Shown here: positions 8,188 to 17,117 of the stretch, piece by piece
How the letters are laid out: each line of letters begins with the position of its first letter
How positions within the stretch are numbered: the first letter of the stretch is position 1
Position numbers and translations under genes: made by a program
Notes under the pieces: generated by a model
Told to the model about the DNA's origin: nothing
Seen by the model: the letters and a program-made list of their open reading frames with translations, nothing else
Database searches by the model: none
DNA from: Flavobacteriales bacterium
Lineage (GTDB): Bacteria; Bacteroidota; Bacteroidia; Flavobacteriales; PHOS-HE28
Length of the DNA stretch: 35,090 nt
Direction: 5' to 3'
NCBI GenBank assembly: GCA_008016945.1
Contig: SSGN01000227.1
Span: 1 to 35,090 of the forward strand

Positions 8188-9744
8188 ATGACCGCCACCA
8201 TCCTCTGGGCCGACGACGAGATCGACCTGCTCCGCCCCCACGTGCTCTTCCTGCAACAGAAAGGCTACGCCGTGGATACCGTGAACAACGGCCTCGATGC
8301 CGTGGAACGTGCCAAGGAGAAGGAGTACGACATCATCTTCCTCGATGAGAACATGCCCGGCCTCAGCGGGCTGGAGACACTCTCGCGCATCAAGCTGGAG
8401 CGCCCCGCCGTGCCCATCGTGATGATCACCAAGAGCGAGGAGGAGAGCATCATGGAAGGCGCCATCGGCGGCAAGATCAGCGACTACCTGATCAAGCCGG
8501 TGAACCCGAACCAGATCCTGCTCTCGCTGAAGAAGAACCTCGAGGGCCGACGGTTAGTGAGCGAGAAGACCACCAGCGACTACCAACAGCAGTTCCGCCA
8601 GTTGGGCATGCGCCTGGGCGACCGCCACACCACCGAGACCTGGAAGGAGCTCTATACCGAACTGGTGCGCTGGGAACTGGAGCTCCTCCAAAGCCAGGAC
8701 CAGGGCATGTCGGAGATCCTCCGCTCCCAGTGGAACGAGGCCAACGAGCTCTTCAGCCGCTTCGTGGCCGACAACTACATCGACTGGGTGAATGGCAAGG
8801 GCGGGGATGTGCCGCTGCAATCGCACCAGATCTTCAAGGCCAAGGTGGCGCCGTATATCAAGTCCGAAGGCGGGTCGCCCCTCTTCATGGTGCTGATCGA
8901 CAACCTCCGACTTGACCAATGGCGCGTGCTGGAACCCATCCTCAGCCAGTTCTACCGCGTGGAAGAGGAGGGGTTGTTCTACAGTATCCTGCCCACCGCC
9001 ACCCAATATGCCCGCAATGCGCTCTTCGCCGGCATGATGCCCAGCGAGATCGAGAAACGGTTCCCCGGTAAATGGGTGAACGAGGATGCGGAAGGCAGCA
9101 AGAACGCGCACGAAGAGGAGTTCGTGGCGGGCCAACTGAAGCGCTTGGGAAAGGACGTGAAGTTCAGCTACCATAAGATCCTGAACCTCGCTGCGGGAAA
9201 GAAGCTTGCCGACAGCCTGGACAACCTGATGGGCAATGCGCTGAACGTGATCGTGTACAACTTCGTGGACATGCTGAGCCATGCCCGCACCGAGATGGAG
9301 GTGATCCGCGAGCTGGCCGACGATGATGCCGCCTACCGCAGCCTCACCAAGAGCTGGTTCGAGCACAGCCCGCTCTTCGACATCCTCAAGGGCATCGCCG
9401 AACGGGGCGGCCGTGTGGTGATCACCACAGACCATGGCACCATCCGGGTGAGCGAGCCCAGCAAGGTGGTGGGCGATCGCAACACCAACTCCAACCTGCG
9501 CTACAAGCACGGTCGCAACCTCACCTACGAGCAGCGCGATGTGCTGGAGATCAAGGACCCCGCCAAGGCCTTCCTGCCCCGCGCCAACGTGAGCACCGTG
9601 TACATCTTCGCCAAGAGCGATCGCTTCTTCGTGTACCCCAACAACTACAATCACTTCGTGTCGTACTACCGGCACACCTTCCAACACGGGGGCATCTCGT
9701 TGGAGGAGATGTTGGTGCCTTGGGCGGTGTTGAAGCCGCGGTAG
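8188..9744 (+). CDS. porX: T9SS response regulator PorX (receiver plus PglZ/alkaline phosphatase-like domain)
   Basis: PorX is the cytoplasmic regulator of type IX secretion in Bacteroidota, paired with the distant histidine kinase PorY. From the ATG at 8188 the protein has 518 residues, the size of known PorX. Residues 1 to about 120 form a CheY-like receiver with acidic residues in ADDE (9-11), phospho-acceptor Asp53 in FLDENMPG and the conserved Lys in LIKPVNP. After a helical linker, residues from about 225 form an alkaline phosphatase-superfamily (PglZ) domain with LIDNLRLDQW (Asp238), the nucleophile region LPTATQYARNALF (Thr270/Thr272) and the zinc motif TTDHGT. The longer frame from 8134 adds an atypical N-terminus. 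The T9SS cargo gene at the window start fits active T9SS. Confidence 0.95.
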   Translation: MTATILWADDEIDLLRPHVLFLQQKGYAVDTVNNGLDAVERAKEKEYDIIFLDENMPGLSGLETLSRIKLERPAVPIVMITKSEEESIMEGAIGGKISDYLIKPVNPNQILLSLKKNLEGRRLVSEKTTSDYQQQFRQLGMRLGDRHTTETWKELYTELVRWELELLQSQDQGMSEILRSQWNEANELFSRFVADNYIDWVNGKGGDVPLQSHQIFKAKVAPYIKSEGGSPLFMVLIDNLRLDQWRVLEPILSQFYRVEEEGLFYSILPTATQYARNALFAGMMPSEIEKRFPGKWVNEDAEGSKNAHEEEFVAGQLKRLGKDVKFSYHKILNLAAGKKLADSLDNLMGNALNVIVYNFVDMLSHARTEMEVIRELADDDAAYRSLTKSWFEHSPLFDILKGIAERGGRVVITTDHGTIRVSEPSKVVGDRNTNSNLRYKHGRNLTYEQRDVLEIKDPAKAFLPRANVSTVYIFAKSDRFFVYPNNYNHFVSYYRHTFQHGGISLEEMLVPWAVLKPR

Positions 9745-9778
9745 GTGTCGTTCCCGGCTTTCGTGCCACCTTAGCGTC

Positions 9779-10204
9779 GTGCTCGCTACCATCACCCTGC
9801 GCAAACCCTCCGGCGCCGAAGAGGTCGCCCGCCTGATCCTGCAAAGCCATGCGGAGGCGCGCATCTTCGCCTTCACCGGGGGGCTGGGTGCCGGAAAGAC
9901 CACGCTGATCAAGGCCCTGTGCACCGTGCTGGGGGTGGCCGATCCCACGAGCAGCCCCAGCTTCGCCATCGTGAACGAGTACCGTACCGGATCCGGGGAT
10001 CCGCTCTTCCATTTCGACCTATACCGCCTGAAGGATCCCGAGGAGTTGGAGGGCATCGGTTTCGAGGAGTACCTTGATAGCGGCCACTACTGCTTCATCG
10101 AGTGGCCCGAGCTGGCCGCGGACCTGCTGCCGCCGGGCACCTTGCACGTGTCTTTGGAGGTGGCGCCGAACGGGGTGAGGACCGTGAAGCTCGAGGTGCG
10201 ATAG
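9779..10204 (+). CDS. tsaE: tRNA threonylcarbamoyladenosine biosynthesis ATPase TsaE
   Basis: TsaE is the ATPase partner of TsaB/TsaD in making t6A at position 37 of ANN-decoding tRNAs. The 141 residues show Walker A GGLGAGKTTLIKAL (near residue 38), the family block SSPSFAIVNEY, FHFDLYRLKDPEELEGIGFEEYL, and the end motif CFIEWPE. The start is a GTG at 9779, giving MLATITLRKPSG after initiation; no ATG lies in a suitable place. It follows porX by 34 bases and precedes the ald-like gene on the same strand, an order often kept in Bacteroidota. Confidence 0.95.
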   Translation: MLATITLRKPSGAEEVARLILQSHAEARIFAFTGGLGAGKTTLIKALCTVLGVADPTSSPSFAIVNEYRTGSGDPLFHFDLYRLKDPEELEGIGFEEYLDSGHYCFIEWPELAADLLPPGTLHVSLEVAPNGVRTVKLEVR

Positions 10205-10294
10205 GCGCCTGTGGACGCCGTAGCGAACGGCCACCGCTCCGATCGCTTCCATCCTCGGGCTCCGTATCTTGCCGCTCCGTTGTACGGCCTTGCC

Positions 10295-11515
10295 ATGACA
10301 TCATCCTCCGAGCTGCTCAAGCAACTGGCCCGCGAAGTGGCCATGGCCCCCCAGGAACAACTCATGGAGGTCGGGCGCCGCAAGAAGAGCCTGTTCATCG
10401 GCATTCCCAAGGAGAGCACCTTCCAAGAGCACCGAGTGCCGCTCACCCCTTCGGCCGTGGCCGTGCTCGTGGGGCGTGGGCACGAGGTGGTGATCGAACG
10501 GGGGGCGGGCGCACCGGCCCAGTTCCAGGAACATGACTACAGCGAGGCTGGCGCCATGGTGGTGGATAGCCCCGAGCAGGTGTTCAAGGCCGACCTGATC
10601 CTCAAGGTGGCACCGCCCACCCATGCCGAGATCGAGATGCTGCGCCACAAGCAGATCCTGGTCTCCGCATTGCAGCTCACCGTGCAGCCCAAGGATACCC
10701 TCAAGCGCATGATGGAGAAGCGCATGACGGCCGTGGCCTGGGATTTCATCAAGGATCGCGAGGGCATCTACCCCATCGTGCGTGCCATGGGCGAGATCGC
10801 GGGCAATACCTCCATCCACGTGGCCAGCGAGTACCTCAGTGCCGACAAGGGCGGGCAGGGGCTCATGCTCGGTGGCATCAGCGGCGTGGAACCCTCCGAA
10901 GTGGTGGTGATCGGCGCGGGTACCGTGGGCGAGTTCGCCACCCGCGCGGCATTGGGCCTGGGGGCCAGTGTCAAGGTCTTCGATAAGAGCATCTATCGCC
11001 TGCGCCGCCTGCAGAACGACCTGGGCCAACGGGTGTGGACCAACGTGATCCAGCCCGCCGAACTGCGCAAGGCCCTGCGCCATGCCGACGTCGCCATCGG
11101 AGCCCTGCGCCCAGAACGTGGCCGAACCCCCATGGTGGTGACCGAGAACATGGTGGAGGAGATGAAGAACGGCAGCGTGATCGTGGATGTGAGCATAGAC
11201 CGCGGGGGGTGCTTCGAGACCAGCGAGGTGACCACCCATACCGAGCCGGTGTACAAACGTTATGGCGTGGTACACTACTGCGTACCCAACATCGCCAGCC
11301 GGGTGCCGCGTACCGCCAGCATGGCCTTGAGCAACATCTTCGGTCCGCTCTTCGGTAGCATGGGCGAGGTGGGGGGCTTCGAAGACCTCATCAAGACCGA
11401 CCTCGGCCTGCGCCATGGGGTGTACCTGTACAATGGCGCCCTCACCAGCCCCATCCTCGGCGAGGCCTTCCGCTTGCCCTACAAGGACCTGGACATCCTG
11501 CTCGCCGCGTTCTAG
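10295..11515 (+). CDS. ald: Alanine dehydrogenase-like NAD-dependent enzyme
   Basis: From the ATG at 10295 the product has 406 residues and belongs to the alanine dehydrogenase / transhydrogenase alpha / saccharopine dehydrogenase superfamily. Visible features are GIPKESTFQEHRVPLTP (substrate-binding Arg47), LILKVAPPT (Lys104), the Rossmann motif VIGAGTVGEFATRAALGLGA (about 205-224) and SIDRGGCFETS (Asp302). The catalytic histidine of well-studied Ald (His96 in M. tuberculosis, in FLHL) aligns with Gln127 in SALQL. About 33 extra residues precede the usual N-terminus. The fold assignment is firm. The reaction is inferred from the family, and the His-to-Gln change leaves the true substrate open. 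A TATCTTGC element lies about 25 bases upstream. Confidence 0.85.
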   Translation: MTSSSELLKQLAREVAMAPQEQLMEVGRRKKSLFIGIPKESTFQEHRVPLTPSAVAVLVGRGHEVVIERGAGAPAQFQEHDYSEAGAMVVDSPEQVFKADLILKVAPPTHAEIEMLRHKQILVSALQLTVQPKDTLKRMMEKRMTAVAWDFIKDREGIYPIVRAMGEIAGNTSIHVASEYLSADKGGQGLMLGGISGVEPSEVVVIGAGTVGEFATRAALGLGASVKVFDKSIYRLRRLQNDLGQRVWTNVIQPAELRKALRHADVAIGALRPERGRTPMVVTENMVEEMKNGSVIVDVSIDRGGCFETSEVTTHTEPVYKRYGVVHYCVPNIASRVPRTASMALSNIFGPLFGSMGEVGGFEDLIKTDLGLRHGVYLYNGALTSPILGEAFRLPYKDLDILLAAF

Positions 11516-11539
11516 GCTCCTGCAGCACTCCTCCTGATC

Positions 11540-11926
11540 ATGGACCTCAAACGTCGCCTTCAACTCTACCTCGTCGGACTCGTGATCGGCGGTGTGGCGG
11601 CCTATTTCTTCTACGGCGACCGCCTCACCAATGCGGCATGGACACCAGAGGAGAAGATCAAACAACGGCTGCGCAGCACGCTGATCCAAGCGGCGCCCGA
11701 GGCCCAGCGAGCGCTGCAGGAAAGGGCGCTGCAACTGGCCGATGTGCGGGCCGCGGTGGACCGTGCCACCATCGACCTGGGGCGGACCGTGCGCACTTCC
11801 GATACCCTGTACTACGCCGTGGATACCGACCTGAAGGGCGAGAACGTACGGTTGATCGTGGTGGGATTGCGTGATTTCGATCGCGATAGCACGGCCACGC
11901 TCTGGCGGATCGAGCAACGGCAATAG
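11540..11926 (+). CDS. Small membrane-anchored protein of unknown function
   Basis: This 128-residue protein starts with a short basic stretch (MDLKRRLQ), then one transmembrane segment (about 9-26, LYLVGLVIGGVAAYFF). The remainder is soluble, with a helical, Arg- and Ala-rich middle (about 37-75) and a probable beta-rich end (TLYYAVDTDLKGENVRLIVVG). I do not recognise a named domain. It lies 24 bases after the ald-like gene and likely shares its transcript, a pairing I believe is common in Bacteroidota. Downstream, 25 bases past its stop, sits repeat element copy A. Confidence 0.7.
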   Translation: MDLKRRLQLYLVGLVIGGVAAYFFYGDRLTNAAWTPEEKIKQRLRSTLIQAAPEAQRALQERALQLADVRAAVDRATIDLGRTVRTSDTLYYAVDTDLKGENVRLIVVGLRDFDRDSTATLWRIEQRQ

Positions 11927-11951
11927 GCCGTTCGGGCCTTGCGACCCTCTC

Positions 11952-12155
11952 ATACCATTCGATCACGCAATAGCGGCCGAAGATGCGCGGCCATTCTTCC
12001 ACAGGCCGATACGAGGGACCTATGGCAGGGCAGAGGGCGTGGACCGCAGGAAGCGAAGCTTCCGCTGGCCGGTGCTACGGAACGATCACCACGAAGATGT
12101 CATGCGGGAAGAGACCGCGTGGATCGGCCTACTATTTCGTGCGGATCGGTGCTAT
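11952..12155 (+). repeat. TIR element, copy A (204 bp)
   Basis: The head is ATACCATTCGATCACGCAAT and the tail ends CGGATCGGTGCTAT, a degenerate inverted repeat. Shared internal blocks with the other copies are TAGCGGCCGAAGATG, CCACAGGCCGATACGA, GGCGTGGACCGCAGG, CTACGGAACGATCAC and GGATCGGCCTAC. It contains a perfect hairpin, GGAAGC-GAA-GCTTCC. It lies between two convergent genes, and its last bases contain the complement of the TAG stop codon of the proline dehydrogenase gene. Confidence 0.85.
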
Positions 12156-13357
12156 CGCTTCCCTTGCGCACGTCGCTGCCGTTCGGCTTGGATCAGCCCG
12201 AGCTCCCTCCCGGTCTGCCCGCGGGCGCTGGTGTTCTCCTCGGCCCGCCGGATCAGGTAGGGCAGCACCTGGCTCACCGGGCCATAAGGCACGTATTTCG
12301 CCACGTTGTAGCCCGCCGCGGCCATGTTGAAGCTGATGTGGTCGCTCATCCCCAGCAGTTGCGCGAACCAGATGCGGCGATCATCACGCGGAAGCCCCGA
12401 CTCCCCCATCAGACGGGCCATCAGCAACGAGCTCTGTTCGTTGTGCGTACCCACGCATACCGCGAACCGGTCGATATGGGCCGCGCAGAAACGCAGCGCC
12501 TCGTCGTAGTCGCGGTCCACGGCGGCCTTGTCCACATGGATCGGCGAAGGATAGCCGTGCTCCTTCGCACGCTCGCGTTCCTTCTCCATGTACGCTCCAC
12601 GGACCAGCTTCACGCCCAGATGGTAGTTCCCGGCCACGGCCTTGGCATGGCTGGCGTGGAGAAAGGCCAGCCGGTCATGGCGATACAGCTGCAGGGTGTT
12701 GAACACCAGGGGGCGTGCGCCGTTGTATCGGGCCATCATGGTGTCCGCCAACTCGTCGATCGCCGGTTGCATCCAGCTTTCCTCCGCATCGATCAGCACG
12801 GGTACACCGGCCGCCGCCGCTGCCGCGCAGATCCGGTCCACGCGCCCTTGTACCAACGCCCACTCGCGGCTCGCCTCGGCATCCAGGGCCCGGCCTTCGC
12901 TCACGTCGGTCAGCAGCTGTATGGGGGCGATGCCGCTGGGCTTGAACACGCAGAAGGGGATATCCTTCCGCCCCTTGGCCACCTCGATGGTCCGCAGGAT
13001 CTCCGCCGTGGCATGGTCCAGGGATTCGTCATCCTCCTGCCCCTCCACGCTGTGGTCCAGGATGGTGCCTACACGGCTTTCTGCCAGTCGCGCGGCGGTC
13101 CTCAGGCTCTCGTCGATGTTCTCACCCCCGCAGAATTGCTTGAAGATGGTGGCTTTCACCAGGCCCTTCACCGGCAGGTGCGACCATAGGGCGAAGGTGG
13201 TGAGCTTACTTCCGATCAGGGTGAGGGTGGGGTTGCCGATGATCCGGAAGAGCCACTGCGCCTGCCACAGGTCGCGGTCGCTCTTGGCGGCGAAGGCGAT
13301 ACGGGTGTTGCTCGGGTCGAACGGTGCGGAGGTCGGTGGGGCGGCGGTGGCTTGCAC
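12152..13357 (-). CDS. Proline dehydrogenase (monofunctional, FAD-dependent)
   Basis: The enzyme oxidises L-proline to pyrroline-5-carboxylate and passes electrons to the quinone pool. The 401 residues show the family motifs in order: VPVLIDAEESWMQPAID, GVKLVRGAYMEKER (FAD and substrate contacts), VGTHNEQSS, AQLLGMSDHISFN, VAKYVPYGPV, and the proline-binding YLIRRAEENT. There is no aldehyde dehydrogenase domain, so this is the short, PutA-unlike form. The C-terminal tail is Arg/Gln-rich, and its TAG stop lies within the tail of repeat copy A. Transcription starts divergently from aroB with only 53 bases between the two start codons. Confidence 0.95.
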   Translation of the reverse strand: MQATAAPPTSAPFDPSNTRIAFAAKSDRDLWQAQWLFRIIGNPTLTLIGSKLTTFALWSHLPVKGLVKATIFKQFCGGENIDESLRTAARLAESRVGTILDHSVEGQEDDESLDHATAEILRTIEVAKGRKDIPFCVFKPSGIAPIQLLTDVSEGRALDAEASREWALVQGRVDRICAAAAAAGVPVLIDAEESWMQPAIDELADTMMARYNGARPLVFNTLQLYRHDRLAFLHASHAKAVAGNYHLGVKLVRGAYMEKERERAKEHGYPSPIHVDKAAVDRDYDEALRFCAAHIDRFAVCVGTHNEQSSLLMARLMGESGLPRDDRRIWFAQLLGMSDHISFNMAAAGYNVAKYVPYGPVSQVLPYLIRRAEENTSARGQTGRELGLIQAERQRRAQGKR

Positions 13358-13400
13358 GGTGTGGGCGCCCTTCGTTCCTTTGGGTGGCGGCGAGGGCCGC

Positions 13401-13427
13401 CAAAAGTAGCATGGCCGACACGCACAA
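13401..13427 (-). promoter_or_regulatory. Predicted promoter of proline dehydrogenase gene
   Basis: On the minus strand TTG (13427-13425) is followed after 16 bases by TACTTTTG (13408-13401), an exact match to the Bacteroidota -7 consensus TAnnTTTG. The -33 part falls inside the first codons of the divergent aroB gene. The leader would be about 35-40 bases. Confidence 0.6.
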
Positions 13428-14508
13428 GGATGTGACGGAGATCAGTGCTGGGCGCCATCCGGTGGTCATGGGCCGCGATGCGCTCCGGGCGCTGGAGCGG
13501 GCCCTGCGCGACCAGGCGAGCACCACCACCTTCATCCTGGGCGATGAGAACACGTTGCGCCATTGCCTCCCCGAGCTCCTGGCCCATGTGCCCACCTTGC
13601 GCGAGGCCCGCACCATCGTGGTGCCGCCCGGCGAATCGTCCAAGGATGTGGTCATGGCCTCCGGGATCTGGGGGCACCTGGCCCGCGAAGCGGCCGATCG
13701 GCAAGCTCTGCTGGTGTGCCTGGGCGGCGGCGTGGTCACCGATCTGGGGGGCTTCGTGGCCGCTACCTACAAACGGGGGATCCGCTGCATCCACGTGCCC
13801 ACCTCGCTCATGGGCATGGTCGATGCGGCCATCGGCGGCAAGACCGGCGTGGACCTGGCCGGTGTGAAGAACCTGGTGGGTGTGTTCCACGACCCGCTCG
13901 GGGTATACATCCACCTCCCTTTCCTGCGCAGCCTGGGCAAGCGCGAACTGCTCAACGGGCTGGCCGAGATGATCAAGCACGGACTGGTGCACGATGCCCA
14001 GCTCTGGGAGGATATCCGGAGGGCACCGCTCCACGACCTCGACGCCCTGACCCCCCTGGTGGCACGGTCCGCAATGGTGAAGGCCCAGGTGGTGAGCGCC
14101 GATCCCCGCGAGAACGGCCTGCGCAAGGTCCTCAACTTCGGTCATACCATCGGCCATGGTATCGAGGCCCACTCCTGGGAAAGCCCCCAACAGAGCCTGC
14201 TGCACGGCGAGGCCGTCGCCATCGGCATGGTGTGCGAGGCGTGGCTCAGTTGGCGCCTCGACCTGTTGCCACGCGAAGCCTACGACCACATCGCGGCGCA
14301 CATCCTGGACCTTTACCGCCCGTACCGCTTCGAGCATGCCGCGGACCATCGCCTGCTGGAGCTGATGCGCAACGACAAGAAGAACAGTGCAGGGCAGTTC
14401 CGGTTCACCCTCCTCACCGCCATTGGCAAGGCCACCGTGGATGTGCCCGTGGCACCCGCCCAGGTGCAGGATGCCCTGGAGCACTACCGGCTGCTGGTGC
14501 GCGTGTAG
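13411..14508 (+). CDS. aroB: 3-dehydroquinate synthase
   Basis: AroB converts DAHP to 3-dehydroquinate, the second step of the shikimate pathway, using NAD and a divalent metal. From the ATG at 13411 the product has 365 residues. Visible motifs are LGGGVVTDLGGFVAATYKRG (NAD binding), PTSLMGMVDAAIGGKTGVD, the metal ligand Glu in NGLAEMIKHGL, and the metal-binding histidines in NFGHTIGHGIEA and LLHGEAVAIGM. NDKKN near the C-terminus is also typical. The longer frame extends across the divergent promoter and was rejected. aroA follows after 159 bases. Confidence 0.96.
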   Translation: MADTHKDVTEISAGRHPVVMGRDALRALERALRDQASTTTFILGDENTLRHCLPELLAHVPTLREARTIVVPPGESSKDVVMASGIWGHLAREAADRQALLVCLGGGVVTDLGGFVAATYKRGIRCIHVPTSLMGMVDAAIGGKTGVDLAGVKNLVGVFHDPLGVYIHLPFLRSLGKRELLNGLAEMIKHGLVHDAQLWEDIRRAPLHDLDALTPLVARSAMVKAQVVSADPRENGLRKVLNFGHTIGHGIEAHSWESPQQSLLHGEAVAIGMVCEAWLSWRLDLLPREAYDHIAAHILDLYRPYRFEHAADHRLLELMRNDKKNSAGQFRFTLLTAIGKATVDVPVAPAQVQDALEHYRLLVRV

Positions 14509-14667
14509 TTCCGGTCGGTGGCTGTGGCGCCGAGCTCTCCGCGCCGATCGGCTACCGGGAACGGCCCGGCCCGGGGTGCCACCGAACAAGGCTTTCCATG
14601 CGGTGTTGTTCAAATGCCTTTCACCCACCTCATCAGGGGTGGTGTTCGCCGGGTGCAACTTCGTGGC

Positions 14668-15879
14668 ATGTCCGCGCTGACCGTTCGCAGGCCCTCGCAC
14701 CCCTTGCGCGCCACCATCGCCCTGCCGCGCTCCAAGAGCGTCAGCAACCGAGCGCTCATCATCGCCTCTTTGCTCGGCGATCTCTCCCTGGTCTCGGACC
14801 TCAGCGATGGCGACGATACCCGTGTGATGCGCGACTTGCTGCGCGAACGACCCCATGTCATGGATTGTGGCGCCGGAGGGACCACCTTGCGCTTCCTGCT
14901 GGCCTGGGCGGCCGTACAAGAAGGAGAGGAGCATGTGATCACCGGGATACCGCGCCTGCTCCAACGCCCGCACGATGATCTGGTGATGGCCTTGAAGACG
15001 CTCGGTGCCGATATCGAGAAGGTTCCCCAAGGGTTCCGTGTCCGCGGCCGCCGCATGAAGGGCGGATACGTGCACTTCGATTCACCCATCAGCAGCCAAT
15101 ACCTCAGCGCCTTGGTGCTCATCGCGCCCTGTTTGGAGAAGGGGTTGGACCTGAAGTGGACCGGCACCCGCCTGAGCGAGCCCTTCGTGAGCATGACGCT
15201 GAAGATGCTGGACCATTTCGGTGTGCGCCCCAGCCTGACCATGGATGGCGTGGTGGTGCCGCCCGGGCGCTACACCCGCGTGCCCTATACGGTACCGCCC
15301 GATTGGAGCAGCGCTGCCTTCTGGTTCGAGCAGGTGGCCTTGGATTCCGGTGCCGAGGTGTTGTTGAAGGGCTTGGAGATGGATACCCTGCAAGGCGACC
15401 GCGAGGCGGCCCAGCTTTGGTCGCCCTGGGTGCAACGCACCGCCACACCCACCGGCATGCGCCTGCAACACCGTGCCCAGCCTGGGGCCTGGCCCGATGA
15501 TCCGGTGAACTTGCAGCATGTGCCCGATCTGTTCCAGCCGCTCGCCTTCACCCTCGCCGGCCGTGGACTCAAAGCCGCCATGGTGGGCCTGGACAACCTG
15601 GTGGTGAAGGAGACCAACCGCCTCCGTGCCGTTGGCGATGCGCTCAATGCCCTGGGGTGCACCGCAGGGCATCGTGCCGGAACGTTCATCCAGGGTGGGC
15701 GCATCACGCACAAGGGACCCTTCACCCTGGATCCCGACATCGATCACCGTATGGCGCTCGCCGTGGCGCCGCTCGCTCTGTTGCTGGAGAGCGTTACCAT
15801 CACCGACCCCGACGTGGTGGATAAGAGCTATCCCGGCTATTGGGACGATCTGCGCAAGGCGGGATACACGCTTTCGTAG
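14668..15879 (+). CDS. aroA: 3-phosphoshikimate 1-carboxyvinyltransferase (EPSP synthase)
   Basis: AroA joins shikimate-3-phosphate and PEP to give EPSP, the sixth step of the shikimate pathway. From the ATG at 14668 it has 403 residues. Motifs are LPRSKSVSNRALIIASL (substrate-binding Lys, Ser, Arg; the usual Gly before Ser is Arg), CGAGGTTLRFLLA, SSQYLSALVL, VKETNRLRAVGDAL and DIDHRMALAVAPLAL. The protein is about 20-30 residues shorter than E. coli AroA, and its sequence is divergent as usual in Bacteroidota. The 50 upstream in-frame residues are low-quality and were not used. It is probably co-transcribed with aroB. Confidence 0.94.
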   Translation: MSALTVRRPSHPLRATIALPRSKSVSNRALIIASLLGDLSLVSDLSDGDDTRVMRDLLRERPHVMDCGAGGTTLRFLLAWAAVQEGEEHVITGIPRLLQRPHDDLVMALKTLGADIEKVPQGFRVRGRRMKGGYVHFDSPISSQYLSALVLIAPCLEKGLDLKWTGTRLSEPFVSMTLKMLDHFGVRPSLTMDGVVVPPGRYTRVPYTVPPDWSSAAFWFEQVALDSGAEVLLKGLEMDTLQGDREAAQLWSPWVQRTATPTGMRLQHRAQPGAWPDDPVNLQHVPDLFQPLAFTLAGRGLKAAMVGLDNLVVKETNRLRAVGDALNALGCTAGHRAGTFIQGGRITHKGPFTLDPDIDHRMALAVAPLALLLESVTITDPDVVDKSYPGYWDDLRKAGYTLS

Positions 15880-15933
15880 GCGGAAAGCCGGGGAGCCCGC
15901 CTATTCGCGGGTGATCGCTTCCCACAGGCCGCC

Positions 15934-16974
15934 TCACAGCGTTCCGCAATCGATCACGAACCGGTAGCGTACATCGCTCCGCAGCATGCGCTCGTAGGCC
16001 TCGTTCACCATCGCGGCGGGGATCGTCTCGATGTCGCTGAGGATCCCATGTTGCGCGCAGAAGTCCAGCATTTCCTGGGTTTCCGCGATGCCTCCGATCA
16101 ACGATCCGGCCAGGCACCGCTGCTGCATCACCAGCAAGCTCGGATTCACGGGTGAGGCCGGTGGAAGCCCCACCAGCACCATGGTGCCACCGCGTTTCAC
16201 CATCTGCAGGTAAGCGTTGTAGTCGTGCGCCGCGCTCACCGTGTCGAGGATCAGATCGAACCGCTTCGCGTTGGCACGGAAGGCGCCGGCCTCGCTCGTG
16301 TTCAGGAAGTCATCGGCACCCAGCATCAGGGCATCATCCCGCTTCTTGTCGCTATGGCTCACCACCGTGACACGTGCGCCCATGGCCTTGGCGATCTTTA
16401 CGGCCATGTGCCCCAGCCCGCCAAGGCCCACGACCGCCACCTGCTTGCCCGGCCCCGCACCGTGCTTGCGCAGTGGCGAGTACGTGGTGATGCCCGCGCA
16501 CAACAGCGGTGCCGTGCGGTCCAGCGGCATGCCCTCGGGGATGCGCAGCACGTAGTTCTCGTCCACCACGATGTGCTGGCTGTACCCGCCCTGCGTGGTG
16601 TTCCCCGTGCCGCGCTCGATGCCGTTGTACGTGCCCGTCATGCCCGCCTCGCAGAACTGTTCCTGGTGCTCCTGGCACGATGCGCAGGTGCGGCAGCTGT
16701 CCACGATGCAGCCCACGCCCACCGTGTCGCCCACCTTCCATTGCGATACCGAGCCGCCCACGGCCGTCACGGTACCCACGATCTCGTGGCCGGGAACGAT
16801 CGGGTACCGCGTGCCGTTCCATTCGCCCCGCGCGGTGTGGATGTCGCTGTGGCATACGCCGCAGTAGGCGATCTGGATGCTCACATCGTTCGGTCCCACG
16901 GCACGGCGCTCGAAGGTCCAAGGGGTAAGGGGCGAGGTGGCACTTTGCGCGGCGTAGGCTTTGGTCGTGGACAT
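15934..16974 (-). CDS. NAD(P)-dependent zinc alcohol dehydrogenase (cinnamyl alcohol dehydrogenase/YahK type)
   Basis: This 346-residue medium-chain dehydrogenase probably reduces aldehydes with NADPH. Catalytic zinc ligands are Cys38 (in CGVCHSDIH) and His63 (PGHEIVG). The structural zinc site uses Cys94, Cys97, Cys100 and Cys108 (CRTCASCQEHQEQFC). The nucleotide fold follows in VAVVGLGGLGHMAVKIAKAMGA, and the strand ending TVVSHSDKKRDDAL suits NADPH rather than NADH. Family members such as YahK act on a wide range of aldehydes, so the natural substrate is not known. It stands alone between aroA (convergent) and fhs (divergent). Confidence 0.93.
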   Translation of the reverse strand: MSTTKAYAAQSATSPLTPWTFERRAVGPNDVSIQIAYCGVCHSDIHTARGEWNGTRYPIVPGHEIVGTVTAVGGSVSQWKVGDTVGVGCIVDSCRTCASCQEHQEQFCEAGMTGTYNGIERGTGNTTQGGYSQHIVVDENYVLRIPEGMPLDRTAPLLCAGITTYSPLRKHGAGPGKQVAVVGLGGLGHMAVKIAKAMGARVTVVSHSDKKRDDALMLGADDFLNTSEAGAFRANAKRFDLILDTVSAAHDYNAYLQMVKRGGTMVLVGLPPASPVNPSLLVMQQRCLAGSLIGGIAETQEMLDFCAQHGILSDIETIPAAMVNEAYERMLRSDVRYRFVIDCGTL

Positions 16975-16978
16975 GGTG

Positions 16979-16986
16979 CAAAGCTA
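16979..16986 (-). promoter_or_regulatory. Possible -7 element of the alcohol dehydrogenase gene
   Basis: TAGCTTTG on the minus strand matches TAnnTTTG exactly, five bases upstream of the ATG. No TTG is found about 19 bases further upstream. If used, the mRNA would be almost leaderless. Confidence 0.4.
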
Positions 16987-17117
16987 CCGGTGCCGAGGGG
17001 TGTGCGCCCACACGCCGGCGCCGGCGATGGACCCTTGCTCCCCGTGCATGGGCATCGTCATTCCTGCCTATCGGAACATTCCGCAACTTCGCCCCACCCA
17101 TACGTAACACCAACTCC

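Noticed and set aside
11983..12330. An open frame in repeat copy A (GRYEGPMAGQRAWTAG) that resembles a frame in copy C (GRYEGPVARPKAWTAG), suggesting a coding repeat
   Set aside because: The frame is cut by the deletion in copies B and D, has no common start or stop, and runs on into proline dehydrogenase in antisense. Similarity at the DNA level explains it.
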